Source: Nitrososphaerota archaeon (lineage in GTDB: Archaea > Thermoproteota > Nitrososphaeria > Nitrososphaerales > CADDZS01). From it: 52,474 nt of DNA. The notes below the pieces were generated by a model that was given only the letters and a program-made list of their open reading frames with translations, was not told where the DNA came from and made no database searches. Location of the stretch: positions 1 to 52,474 of the forward strand of contig JAJPHP010000038.1 of the NCBI GenBank assembly GCA_021325255.1, written 5' to 3'. Both the position numbers and the translations under genes were made by a program. Within the stretch, counting starts at the first letter, position 1; each line of letters starts with the position of its first letter. Positions 26,593 to 36,420 of the stretch are shown in pieces.

Positions 26593-26664
26593 GAAGCTTG
26601 AATAGCGTAAGTAGCCCTTTTTCCTTGCAAATAACCGCTTATCACAAACTACAGGAGGCGTCGC

Positions 26665-26910
26665 TTACACCAAAGGTAGAAAAGCGTATTCAATCTGCTC
26701 GTTTTCGTCCAAGAAAGTGGTCTCCGCAATTAGGACAGCCAGAGGGAATGCTGTGGCGACCAGGAAGTTTACACCCTTCGTTCCCTCAGATTCAATGCTT
26801 TCTGTGATTGAAAACTCTATGATGGGATAAATGGTCTTATCTTCTACTCTAAGTCCTTCTCCAAAAATGGTATCAGTTCTATTTTTTGCAACATCGCTGG
26901 AATCGTGCAT
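26665..26910 (-). CDS. Short GerW-like protein
   Basis: An 81-residue protein with the GerW/YtfJ pattern (FGEGLRVEDKTIYPIIEFSI, then FPLAVLIAE). It is shorter than the GerW-like protein at 27568 and lacks its glycine-rich loop. Its ATG overlaps the TGA of the DUF2953 gene by one base (TGATG) and a strong ribosome site (GGAGGAG) lies just before it, so translation is coupled. Function unknown. Confidence 0.7.
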   Translation of the reverse strand: MHDSSDVAKNRTDTIFGEGLRVEDKTIYPIIEFSITESIESEGTKGVNFLVATAFPLAVLIAETTFLDENEQIEYAFLPLV

Positions 26911-27533
26911 CAGGTTCTCCTCCTTATAGTGCTCACCAGGTCACGAAACGGCTTCTTGAAGTACGACCTGATGAAAGCAACGACGATTCTCAGCAGCCTC
27001 ACTCTCAACTCTGCTGCTATAGATCCATCCAAACGCTCACCTTCAAAGCTGGGGTAAACCATGAGGGAAGACCTCGGGAGCGCATTGACTACCAATGCGA
27101 GTGACCAAAGGTAGCCGCAGACGGTAGCAGTTTCGGCAGGATCGTCCTCAATTCCAAATGTCAAGCTCGCCGAAACGCGCTTGATTTTGATGGATTTTCT
27201 AAACGCGTCCAAAATCAAGGGCAGATATTGTGGGGAGTCTCGTAATGCAGACAATATGCGTGTGGTCTGTTTCCAATCAAATTTTCTCTTCTTCTTCTGC
27301 TCCTCCTTTGCAGCCTTCGGCTTCTTTTCCTCCTCCTCCTTCTTCTTCTCGCGGGGCATCCTGCGTCGGATGACGGTAATCCAAAACCAGCTTATTGCGA
27401 TCTGGCCTGTTGTAGAAGTTCCTGTCCTTGCAAACTGCAAGGTGATGCCAAATGGGACAAGGAGAATGAGTGCGATTGCTGAGAAAATAATCGCAAGTAT
27501 AACAAGAAGAATGGTCAGGACGACATAGTCCAA
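26910..27533 (-). CDS. DUF2953 membrane protein (YtfI-like)
   Basis: A 207-residue protein with an N-terminal double membrane segment (VVLTILLVILAIIFSAIALI), a lysine/glutamate-rich linker (about residues 65-90) and a C-terminal domain that fits DUF2953. In Bacillus the DUF2953 gene ytfI adjoins ytfJ (GerW); the same pairing is seen here, flanked by two GerW-like genes. The function in archaea is not known. Confidence 0.7.
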   Translation of the reverse strand: MDYVVLTILLVILAIIFSAIALILLVPFGITLQFARTGTSTTGQIAISWFWITVIRRRMPREKKKEEEEKKPKAAKEEQKKKRKFDWKQTTRILSALRDSPQYLPLILDAFRKSIKIKRVSASLTFGIEDDPAETATVCGYLWSLALVVNALPRSSLMVYPSFEGERLDGSIAAELRVRLLRIVVAFIRSYFKKPFRDLVSTIRRRT

Positions 27534-27567
27534 GCGTTAGTTACCGTCTTCCAGCGTGCTTCTTTCT

Positions 27568-28014
27568 CTAGGATCGCGTTTTTGGCAGCTCTTTAGTTCC
27601 TCCTTCCATCTCTGGTCTTTTTTCTTCTCCTCTTACTTCTACTTCCTTGCCTCTTCCTTCCCTTCTCCCTCTCATCCCTTCTATCACGGAAGATGCAACC
27701 TCGCCAAGAGCCTTGGTCAGCGGGCTTGGTGTAGTCAGAGGAAGCACTTTGACACCCTCAGCGCCCTTCATCCCCTTTAGGACGACAATCACTGCGACGG
27801 GGGTGACACCCGCCCCTCCTCCGGCGCCTCCCCCGCTTCCCTCGCTACCATTCCCTTTTCCCAACCCCGCTCCTGTTCCGAAACCAACACCAAGCTTGGT
27901 GACAGGAATGATCACCTTGTCCTCCGACTCGATTGGCTCTCCAATGACGTTTCTGATTGCAACTACTTTCAGCATCTCATCTATCGTAGTTCTGACCTGC
28001 CCTTCAATACTCAT
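27568..28014 (-). CDS. GerW/YtfJ-family protein
   Basis: About 148 residues. The start (SIEGQVRTTIDEMLKVV, then IGEPIESEDKVIIPVTKLG) and the glycine-rich segment that follows are the GerW signature; the C-terminus is a basic and acidic tail. GerW is linked to spore germination in Bacillus, but homologues occur in non-sporulating organisms and archaea with unknown roles. Start 28014 is chosen over 28050 because a TATA box (CTTAATAATT, about 28055-28064) is too close to the latter. It heads the three-gene operon. Confidence 0.75.
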   Translation of the reverse strand: MSIEGQVRTTIDEMLKVVAIRNVIGEPIESEDKVIIPVTKLGVGFGTGAGLGKGNGSEGSGGGAGGGAGVTPVAVIVVLKGMKGAEGVKVLPLTTPSPLTKALGEVASSVIEGMRGRREGRGKEVEVRGEEKRPEMEGGTKELPKTRS

Positions 28015-28109
28015 GAAGTACGCACCGTAGTAGTTGCCTTGGATAGTCATCTAATTATTAAGGCAGAGAGAGTATTTCCAAAGAGAAAAATATCTAATCG
28101 CAGCTGTCG

Positions 28110-28619
28110 TTGGAAAAAGGCATCTTCGCTAAGCTTTTCAAAACTTCTGTTCATTACATATTGGTGACTTTGGCCGTGGAGTTGGATATCGATGTGTCGA
28201 ACTTTACTAACCACGGCCGCCAGAGAGAGTACGCAAACGTCTTTGCTCGAATCTCGGATTTTCGCTCTAACTATTACGAGCGTATTGAGTCTGGATTCCG
28301 AATAGTCGTCATCTTCTTCAGACCGGCCGTATTTGTCTCCCTCCACACTCTTTTGATGGTATCCGTTTTCTCAAGTACTTCCTAGATCAGCCTACAATTC
28401 ATCGAATGTACGTGGGAATCGCCAAGAACTCTTTGCCAATCCGAGCAGTTCTGATCTGGTTGAAAATTATCTGCAGTCGGGTTCTGCCCTCTTTGACAAT
28501 CAGAAAATCAATGTCGGCAAATGATGTACAGCGGAGAAAAAGCGCTAATCGCCGAAGTGGTCTGCACTCTGAGAGGAAAAACAATTGCCGAGAATTTGGT
28601 TTACAAAATTATCTTCTAG
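28110..28619 (+). pseudogene. Degraded gene with several frameshifts
   Basis: Protein-like segments occur in three plus-strand frames in turn: FTNHGRQREYANVFARISDF (about 28200-28260), ELFANPSSSDLVENYLQSGS (about 28427-28490) and GEKALIAEVVCTLRGKTIAE up to TAG 28617-28619. Read together they suggest one protein of about 160 residues broken by at least two shifts. The family is unknown. The stretch between 28620 and 28794 holds nothing recognised. Confidence 0.35.
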
Positions 28620-28803
28620 ATCAATTTCTCTCTATTGCATTTTTCTCTCCTGTGATTGAGGCCGATAAATTACAGTGGGATAATATGCGTCGAATCGGTA
28701 CAGATGGCTCGGAAAGGTGCATGAACGAAATGCAATCATTCGCCGAGAGAAGTATTGTAACGGATTGGGTCGGTCTTCGAGCAGAAAGAGGTAATTGACA
28801 GGG

Positions 28804-29088
28804 ATGTATCAAACTACAAGTATGTCAGGTTGGAGCAGAGTACTCGCAATCGTTTTGGGACTCTTCGTAATTGGAGTTGGCATCGCTGCGATATTCTTCC
28901 CGTCGATTGTTGTGGGTTTCCTTACCTTTCTATTTGCGATTTCATTCATCATCATGGGCTTTTGGGCGCTGTCAATGGGAATTTCTGGACAGAGATTAAC
29001 CATGCCTCAGGGCACAGGACCTGTGACCTCGTCGAGACAGTCGACTACTACTGTTCCTGATCAAGGAGTCAGGGCTCAATCAGAGTGA
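28804..29088 (+). CDS. Small two-helix membrane protein (HdeD-like)
   Basis: A 94-residue protein with two hydrophobic helices (VLAIVLGLFVIGVGIAAIFF and a second ending FWALSMG) and a polar serine/threonine-rich tail. The pattern resembles one repeat of HdeD/DUF308 proteins. ATG 28804 is preferred to a TTG nine bases earlier. It lies 16 bases before the debranching-enzyme gene. Confidence 0.65.
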   Translation: MYQTTSMSGWSRVLAIVLGLFVIGVGIAAIFFPSIVVGFLTFLFAISFIIMGFWALSMGISGQRLTMPQGTGPVTSSRQSTTTVPDQGVRAQSE

Positions 29089-29104
29089 AAGGTGATAACA
29101 AATA

Positions 29105-31349
29105 GTGCAAACAACAGCAACCGAACTCAGAAAAATGCAGGAATCTCTGAGGCCAGAGGGCAGTCGCAACTTGGTATTGAGATTCAACAATATGCCTGCG
29201 ATTCAGCTCCTGAATGGAAATAGATTCATCGTGTCATCGCCCGACGGTGACATTTCGGTCATAGATCATGGTTTCTACAGGGACGACACGAGGTTTCTCT
29301 CGACACTGACTACCCGAATCAACGGATTGCCTCTCGCCGCTCTCAACTCCAATTATTCAACGCCCTACTCGGCCGAGTTTTACCTGACAAATCCAGAGGT
29401 GCCTGAAACTTCCATGGGAAAGAGAATTCCAAAGGAGAGTCTGATGATAGCAAGACACAGGCTAATCGAACGGAATCTCCAAGAGGACTTTTACGTCTTC
29501 AACGTGTCTCTGCAGCCGACGAAGTTCAGCCTGAGTTTTGAATTCGACGCCGACTTTTTGGACCTGTTCGAAGTCAAGGAGAGGGTCTTCAAAGACAGGC
29601 CCGACATGGGTAAGCCCGAAGACAAGAAGGTCGAAATAGCGAGGAAAATCAATAGGGAGTTTCTCGAAAAACAAAATGTCACACTCTTCTCGTGGAAAGA
29701 TGAGGAAACTGGGTTTGGCGCAGCGACCGCAGCGTACTTCTCCGAGAAAGGGAAGGTCGAGGGTAACAAGATTACCTACGACTTGAGCCTGGAGCCGAGT
29801 GGGGGAAACTTTCACGTCCTGTATGGCTTCGGTCCATTCCTTGGAAATGAACTATGAAAGGAACGTTGGCCAAGTCTCTCGAGAGGAAATCAAGCAGAGA
29901 GCCACCTTGGACTATCGACAAAAAATCAATGAGAGTCTGTCGAAGTGGCGCTTGCAGGTCCCGAGGATGCACACGGCCTGGGACGAGTTGAGGCACGCGT
30001 ACTACCAGAGTCTGCTGGGACTCCTCTCGCTACAAATCACAGACCCGAGCGGTCAGGGCAAGTGGACGCTTCCGGCTGCGGGTACTCCGTGGTTCATGAC
30101 TCTGTTCGGTCGCGACACGCTAATCACTGCGTACCAGATAATGCTCTTCGGCCCGAACCTCGCCAGGGGCGCGATCGAATCGCTGGCATACTATCAAGCA
30201 ACCGGCACTGATGGAAATCGCGACATGGAACCCGGGAAGATAATCCACGAAATCAGATACGGACCCTACGCAGCAAAGACCAAGAGGTTCCCCTACTATG
30301 GAACCGTTGACGCGACCGAGCTATTCGTCATCCTCGCCTCGGAAATCTACAGGTGGACCGGTGACGCAGACTTTGTGAACAAGTTCAGACCCAACATTAT
30401 GAGGGCGCTAGAATGGATGGACAATTACGGGGACATGGACAAGGATGGCTTTGTCGAGTACGTCAGGAGATCACCGACGGGCCTCGTCAGTCAAAGCTGG
30501 AAGGACTCGTGGAACTCGATGCAATTCCAGGATGGACGAATAGCAGAAGCACCCATCGCGCCGTGTGAGGTCCAGGGATACGTCTACGACTCCAAATTGA
30601 GAGTAGCGGAGATTGCAAGGGAAGTCTGGAAGGACAATTCGCTCGCCAAGAAGCTCGTCGACGAAGCCAACGATCTGAAGGAGCTGTTCAACGAGAAGTA
30701 CTGGATTGAGGACAGAGGCTACTACGCTCTTGCTCTGGACAAGAATAAGGCCCTGGTGGATGCAATGTCCTCAAACAACGGTCATCTTCTCTGGAGCGGG
30801 ATCGTCCCGGACGACAGGGTGGACTCTGTCGTGGATAACCTGATGAACGATGACATGTTCTCGGGCTATGGAGTTAGGACGCTTTCGAGAAACTCCAAGG
30901 GTTACAGCCCGATAGGGTACCACAACGGGACGATCTGGCCGCACGACAACAGCTACGTTGCAATGGGACTCGCTAGATATGGCAGAAAGAAAGAAGCTCT
31001 GCGAGTCATCGAGGGCATGCTTGACTCCATCGTCCACTTTGGGTTTCTGTTCCCCGAGGTCTTTGGCGGAGCCAGAAAGGATCTGACGTCCTTCCCCGTC
31101 AACTATCCGACGTCCTGCTATCCTCAGGCGTGGGCTGCTGGAGCGACACTCCTCTTCCTCAGAACTTTGCTTGGAGTCTCGCCAAATCGAGCAAAGAAGA
31201 CTCTCGAGCTTGATCCGATAATCGGGGAGGGGTACGAGTCGGTAATGCTGACAGGAGTCCAGGCATTCGGCCAGTCGTTCAACATCAACGTGCATGAGGG
31301 TTCGAAGGTTACTTCAGAAGGAGAAATTATGGCACCCTCACTTCTCTAG
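29105..31349 (+). pseudogene. Glycogen debranching enzyme (amylo-alpha-1,6-glucosidase), frameshifted
   Basis: The first 250 codons encode the N-terminal domain (GDE_N_bis type) with VIDHGFYRDDTRFLS, and from about 29850 a different frame encodes a GH15-like (alpha/alpha)6 catalytic domain (PWFMTLFGRDTLITAYQ, then GYSPIGYHNGTIWPHDNSYV). Together they make the usual single protein of about 740 residues. The break near 29840-29857, between FGPFLGNE and YERNVGQ, is one base out of phase; the rest is undamaged. It is either a recent mutation or a sequence error. The enzyme would remove alpha-1,6 branches from glycogen or related glucans. A terminator-like hairpin follows at 31382. Confidence 0.8.
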
Positions 31350-31381
31350 AAAAAAGAAATTCAACAAAATACCCCGACGAT

Positions 31382-31444
31382 GAGAGGAGGTAGCACCGTG
31401 TAGTGTCGACCCCCGGTGCGGCCTCCCTCTCCTTGCTTCTTTTT
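31382..31444 (+). terminator. Long stem-loop with T-tract
   Basis: GAGAGGAGG and GCACCG (31382-31398) pair with CGGTGC and CCTCCCTCTC (31414-31431) to make a stem of about 15 bp with a single bulge and a small internal loop, followed by T-rich sequence at 31438-31444. It lies 33 bases after the debranching-enzyme stop and probably ends that transcript. The remaining bases to 31739 show no gene. Confidence 0.6.
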
Positions 31445-31739
31445 AATTCTAAGAACTGAATCAAAGTATCGCATAACTCCTTCTGAGGTTCGTAGAGTGA
31501 GAAAAATTCTAAACACAAGGGTATTCGTCGGAAGTGTCTCTTCCAAAGACTTTCACTAAAACAAAAGAGTCAATTGCTTCGGACATCATAGGAGAGAGAG
31601 AAGGATCGGAAAATTGATGTAGAGTAATGTGAGGTACGTTGTGAAATGCGGTGGGTTTCATTCAACCTCTACCTGGGAAGGACAGGCTTCCTACTTATTT
31701 CGGGTTGGATTCGCCCTAACCCTAAAGGTCTATCTATTG

Positions 31740-34127
31740 TCAGAGTTTTTCATTGCCTTCACCATAAAGGGCAGAGTGGACAATTTCAGGGAACGCTGGC
31801 GCAATATTCACCTCGGGCGCCCCTTCTTTGAATTGCGACAGCGCGTCATTCAGGGCATTAATGATTGCTGCGTAAGAAGCTATGGTGCCGCTTTCCCCCA
31901 CACCTTTTGTTTGGTTTAGGCTGGAAGATGGAGTGACTTTATGGAAAATCTCAATGTTCGGGCTGTCAGACGAAGTTGGAATGCTATAGTTTAGAAAGTC
32001 TGAGGTCAAGAGATTGCCATCATTGTCGTAAACCATTTTTTCTAACAAAGCTCCCCCTACTCCGCTTATGACTCCACCATGAAGCTGGCCTTCGACAATC
32101 GCTTTGTTTATGATCCTTCCGCAATCCTCGACGATTACGTATTTTTCGATCCGTACCATTCCTGTTTCAGTATCCAAACTCAGAGCACAAAGATGCACGC
32201 CGCTGGAATGCGACGCAGTTGATTTGGCCGCAAATTTAGAGTCTGCTGAGATCTCGCTCATCCCGAGTTTATCTACAATCTCTCCTAATCCGATGAGAGG
32301 CTTTTCCGGCTGTTTTGCTTCAACAATGCAACCATTGCGGATGTCAAGCGAGTTTCGATCAGTATCAAGTAGCTTTGAGGCCTTTCCAAGAAGAATAGCC
32401 TTCAATTTACGTGAGGCGTCAACAACAGCGCTTCCCCCCGCGGAAGCTGACCTGCTTCCAAACGTTCCTATTCCTCGGGGTATCAGCGTAGTATCTCCCC
32501 ACATTACTTTGACTTTCTCAAATGGAACGCCTAATTCTTCGGACGCTAGCTGGGCAAACGCGGTTTCATGACCCTGTCCGTGGGGCGAGGAGCCGGTGTA
32601 GACCTGCACTTCTCCGCGCTTGTTTAGAGTCACCCTAGCTGTCTCGCTATTGAAGGTTCTTAATCTTGGCATGAATTTGATAATTGCGATTATGCCGCGC
32701 AGCGAGATGCCTCCTAGAAAGTTTCGTATTGAAAAGTTCGCTTCTCCGCCGTTTAGTGAAATACCGATTCCCGCAACGCGAGTGGGTCTGTTGTTCTCAT
32801 CCCTGTGTCTTGAGTTGAAATCATCCCGCCAGGCACGGATCTTTTCATAATCGGCTGATTTGACCAACAGGTCGAGAAGGCTCTGGTAATCCTCGGAGAA
32901 AGGCGATTTTGGACTCAGGACGTTGCGACGCCTGAGTTCTATAGGGTCTAACCCCATCTTCTTTGCCATCTTATCGATGGCGCGTTCGGTGAAGTAGCAT
33001 CCCTCAGGCATGCCCGCTCCCCTCACCGGGCCGACAGGCATCTTGTTCGTTGTATAGGACTGAACCTTCAAGTCAAGATTTGGTATTTCGTACGGTCCAG
33101 GCATTGCCCCGACGGTCGTCGTAGCCATGAAGGGGGTGCCTCCAGGAACCCCAACATCACAATCTATACTCGCTTTGACCGCAACAAATTTTCCATCCCT
33201 GTCGCAGGCCAAAGTAAGATCGCAATATTCATCGCGACCCGGAGCAGATTCGAGGAACTGTTCAGTTCTACTCGCCGCGAACTTTACTGTGAACCCCGTT
33301 TTCTTTGCAAATAGACACGCAAGTAAAGTCCAAGGATACTCTGGCGCGCCCTTTGTTCCGAATCCTCCACCCATATCCATGACCTTGACGCGAAATTTCT
33401 CCTTGGGGATCTTGAGTTCTGATGAGAGAAGATCTAGGAGGCTGTGGACGGATTGAACCGTCGCAAATACTTCAAACATATCTCTTTCCTTATCATAACT
33501 TACAACGACGGAATGAGTCTCCATCGGGACAGCATCCTGTCTTCTTATTCCCTCTTTTACGTTGATTACGTACGCAGCAGAAGAAATTGCCTTGTCGGCA
33601 TCACCTTTCTTCAGCCCACCCGTGTAAGAAAGATTATCCTTCCAACCACTGTTGACTAGAACCTTGCCTTGCTTTGCATCCTCTAAAGTTGCGACAACTG
33701 GAAGCTGCTCGTACTCTACGTCGACCCAATCGACAAGATCCTCTGCGGAAGCTCTGTCTTTTGCAAGTATTGCGACCACGGGTTCGCCTACAAATCCTAC
33801 CTCCCCGAGAGCCAGGTGGTAGCGTTTCCAGGGTCGCTTGGGCGGAATGAAGCCGTGACTGACGGGTGATACACCCTCCTTCACTAGATCCTCTCCAGTA
33901 AGTGTAGCAATGAATTCCGATGAAGAGCGAACTTTGGAGAGATCAATTCTCTTGATCTTGGCGTGGGCAAATGGACTATGAACCAGGGCCATGAAGGCTA
34001 GATTTTCCGCAGCATAATCATCTACAAAGTGACCTCTCCCCGTTAAGAGCCTGATGTCTTCACTTCTCAGCTGTTTTTCTCCTTGCTCTTCCTTTTCTTT
34101 CTCCACCAGCACTTGTGTGGACATCAT
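31740..34127 (-). CDS. Molybdenum hydroxylase large subunit (CoxL/xanthine dehydrogenase family), alone
   Basis: A 795-residue protein with the ab-hammerhead domain (residues 20-130, beginning EDIRLLTGRGHFVDDY) and the molybdopterin-binding domain (QSVHSLLDLL, GGFGTKGAPEYPW, VGPVRGAGMPEG, GRIINKAIVEGQLHGG). The active-site loop VRGAGMPE is that of form II CoxL or aldehyde-oxidase-like enzymes, not the CO-oxidising form with cysteine. The medium (FAD) and small (2Fe-2S) subunit genes are not beside it, which is unusual. A TATA box lies about 55 bases before the ATG (34180-34190). Confidence 0.85.
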   Translation of the reverse strand: MMSTQVLVEKEKEEQGEKQLRSEDIRLLTGRGHFVDDYAAENLAFMALVHSPFAHAKIKRIDLSKVRSSSEFIATLTGEDLVKEGVSPVSHGFIPPKRPWKRYHLALGEVGFVGEPVVAILAKDRASAEDLVDWVDVEYEQLPVVATLEDAKQGKVLVNSGWKDNLSYTGGLKKGDADKAISSAAYVINVKEGIRRQDAVPMETHSVVVSYDKERDMFEVFATVQSVHSLLDLLSSELKIPKEKFRVKVMDMGGGFGTKGAPEYPWTLLACLFAKKTGFTVKFAASRTEQFLESAPGRDEYCDLTLACDRDGKFVAVKASIDCDVGVPGGTPFMATTTVGAMPGPYEIPNLDLKVQSYTTNKMPVGPVRGAGMPEGCYFTERAIDKMAKKMGLDPIELRRRNVLSPKSPFSEDYQSLLDLLVKSADYEKIRAWRDDFNSRHRDENNRPTRVAGIGISLNGGEANFSIRNFLGGISLRGIIAIIKFMPRLRTFNSETARVTLNKRGEVQVYTGSSPHGQGHETAFAQLASEELGVPFEKVKVMWGDTTLIPRGIGTFGSRSASAGGSAVVDASRKLKAILLGKASKLLDTDRNSLDIRNGCIVEAKQPEKPLIGLGEIVDKLGMSEISADSKFAAKSTASHSSGVHLCALSLDTETGMVRIEKYVIVEDCGRIINKAIVEGQLHGGVISGVGGALLEKMVYDNDGNLLTSDFLNYSIPTSSDSPNIEIFHKVTPSSSLNQTKGVGESGTIASYAAIINALNDALSQFKEGAPEVNIAPAFPEIVHSALYGEGNEKL

Positions 34128-34365
34128 GGTCTCGCACGCTCCTCCTATTCTTCAGAATGGAATTCGACTTTCGCTAGTTCAAAAGTATAATGCACATGGT
34201 TATGCATGTATCTGATATCAGCCTGGTTTCAGCCATAATTACAGCAGCGGAAGATATCCGAACTCATATTCGGTTTGAATACCAAATATTTTCGAAAGTT
34301 CTGATATCGGTGTCCCGATCCCGGAGTGGGGTGTCAGGTGGGTGTAGTAGTCATCTTTCTATTTT

Positions 34366-35166
34366 TCAGTGGCATGTCTGGGACCAAGTCCATTGCACCC
34401 AGGCGTATCCGCTCGTCGAGTTGTAGCTAAGGGTGGTGAAGCTGGTGCTCGCGTTGCCGCAAGTCATCGTAGTGAAAGAGGTCACGCTCGTTACGGTTGC
34501 ATTTAGGATGACGTTATTCAAGGTCGAAGGAAGAATGTAGCTCGTCGAGTTGCTATAGGTCACCTCAAGGGTCGCACCGCCCTGGCAACCCTCTGGGGCC
34601 GAAAGGTTCCCTTGGCAAAAGCCACCGCCGCCGACGGTGCCGATTGCGGTAATCAAGACCTCAGTAATCGTCACCTGACCGAAGACCCTGGCCACCGTGG
34701 TGGTCGCTGTGACGGTAGGTTGGGGCTGAAGGCGAATTTCTGTAAGTGTGGTGGTCTCAGTTGTAGTCCTTACTATGGTCGTCGCGCCTTGGTTTGGCAC
34801 GCTAAAATTACTCAGTGTGAATCCCAACAGTCCTGCTACAATTACGAGAATGATTGCCAAGACGCCCACTGTCCTGCTGACAGCGGTTGGGACGGTCTTC
34901 ATCTTCTTTCTCGCTCTCACATGGCCGTAGAAGAATGTCGCGATTCCGACAATCAGCACCGCGAAGCCTATCTCGGCTACAAAGGTGCCTGTCGGCCAAA
35001 TGTAGATGTCCGTGTTCGGAAACGTGTGGTAGCAGGGCACGAAGTGGCTCGGTGTTTCGGACGGGCAGGAACCGACGTCCAGAGTTCTGATGAAGAAACC
35101 AGTAAAAATCAACACCAGCCCGACCACTATGAGACTGATGCCAATCTTACTCAATCTCAATGTCAA
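34366..35166 (-). CDS. Membrane-anchored exported protein
   Basis: A 266-residue protein with three transmembrane helices in the first half (about residues 8-28, 60-82, 98-118) and an extracellular threonine-rich stem (TTIVRTTTETTTLTEI) followed by a compact domain with a cysteine pair (FCQGNLSAPEGCQGG) and a closing cysteine. It may be a surface-exposed sensory or adhesion protein. It is divergent from the exported protein at 35421. No family recognised. Confidence 0.65.
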   Translation of the reverse strand: MTLRLSKIGISLIVVGLVLIFTGFFIRTLDVGSCPSETPSHFVPCYHTFPNTDIYIWPTGTFVAEIGFAVLIVGIATFFYGHVRARKKMKTVPTAVSRTVGVLAIILVIVAGLLGFTLSNFSVPNQGATTIVRTTTETTTLTEIRLQPQPTVTATTTVARVFGQVTITEVLITAIGTVGGGGFCQGNLSAPEGCQGGATLEVTYSNSTSYILPSTLNNVILNATVTSVTSFTTMTCGNASTSFTTLSYNSTSGYAWVQWTWSQTCH

Positions 35167-35332
35167 ATCATCTTTGAAAACTTTAACAGGGTAGGCATGT
35201 TACGAGTATTTTACCCTACACTCCCGCCGAAGTGTTCTGGCAGGTAGAACAAGAGCGAGACTGCGTAGAATGAAATACCGGCAGCGTCAGTGCTCACATT
35301 ATCTGAGAGGTCACGAAACTTTGGAAACAGTT

Positions 35333-35368
35333 GTTCCCGCAGCTGAGAATCGTGCTCGGATTTTATTA
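35333..35368 (+). promoter_or_regulatory. Shared promoter element, site 8
   Basis: Plus-strand GTTCCCGC, three bases, TGAGAATCGTG, then TTTTATTA. The core and TATA spacing match the other copies although the upstream TTCTCAA half is weaker. It precedes the exported protein at 35421. Confidence 0.45.
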
Positions 35369-35420
35369 ACAACGTACGCTCACACAGACACTATTGGAAA
35401 CATGTACAGGGCGGGACACT

Positions 35421-36194
35421 ATGAGTTCTTCTAGCAAGGCAGCCACGCTCGGCTTCCTCCCAATCCTGCTGATTGCAATAATCTTTGGCACGTACTTGGG
35501 ATTGACGCTCGCACCTGCCAGCACAGGGGGTACGAGTCAATCGCAGGCTCTTTGCTCGGACGCTTCCCATGCACTCTGCATAAGTTACCTGTCCGTCAGG
35601 GAGAACTCCTCCGACCAGTTCTATCCGACTCTATGGTCGCAAATCTACGTCCCGCAACCGACCGCGGACGTCAGCGCATCCATCGACGGTGTCCAGGTGT
35701 ACTACCTGTCCACGAGCCAAGAGAAGGGGCTTCAAGACATATCCCAACAAATACGCAATTCTTCTTTGAGGATAGTCGCAGGTCGGGAATACTCCGTCAC
35801 CTTCACAGTCACTTATGCCAGTGGTGAGGTGGGCACACTATCCAGAACAGTGACCGCGCTGCTACCATCTCCGTCCAACATTACTGCGACTGGCGTTTCG
35901 CTGTGTTCGCAGAACTGCGTATATCCAGCTCCGCACCTTTCCGCACTCGTCTCGGTGAACGCAAGCGTTCCGCTATCGAGGTTGCAGGTTTTCGTCAACG
36001 GCTCTTTGGCAGGCGATGGAGACTACGCAATCGGGATAATGTACGCGCAGCACAGTATCGATTTCAAGGGCGGGGGTGGCAATCAAACGATTAGCGCTGG
36101 TAGCCTCTGCAACGTAACCTTCGTCGGAACGTTCGAGGACGGCACGGTCTCAACGTCCACGAGCTTGGTACGGGCAATGCAGGGCTCATCCTGA
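35421..36194 (+). CDS. Membrane-anchored exported protein, paralogue of 8258 protein
   Basis: A 257-residue protein with an N-terminal anchor (LPILLIAIIFGTYLGLTLA) and beta-rich exported repeats. The C-terminal part repeats the motif order of the protein at 8258-8791 (LSRLQVFVNGSLAGDGDY, then VGTFEDGTVSTS). Both are preceded by the shared promoter element. The start may be ATG 35421 or a leaderless TTG at 35394, which the TATA box at 35360-35367 would favour. Possibly a surface-layer-associated protein. Confidence 0.75.
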   Translation: MSSSSKAATLGFLPILLIAIIFGTYLGLTLAPASTGGTSQSQALCSDASHALCISYLSVRENSSDQFYPTLWSQIYVPQPTADVSASIDGVQVYYLSTSQEKGLQDISQQIRNSSLRIVAGREYSVTFTVTYASGEVGTLSRTVTALLPSPSNITATGVSLCSQNCVYPAPHLSALVSVNASVPLSRLQVFVNGSLAGDGDYAIGIMYAQHSIDFKGGGGNQTISAGSLCNVTFVGTFEDGTVSTSTSLVRAMQGSS

Positions 36195-36420
36195 ATGATG
36201 TAATTTAGGAGAGATACAAGCATTGGTGGAAAGGCGAAGAATGAATCAGTCAAGGAATCAGGTATCAACACCCGCGAAATAACGTAAATGAATTAGGATG
36301 TGATGCACTCATTGATTGCAGATCTTTCTTTCTCCACATGTCTCATGGGCATGCATCGGCGTTTGGTTTTCTCTAAACGATTATAAGCAACTCCATGCAT
36401 CCATTTTGGTCCTCTACGAT

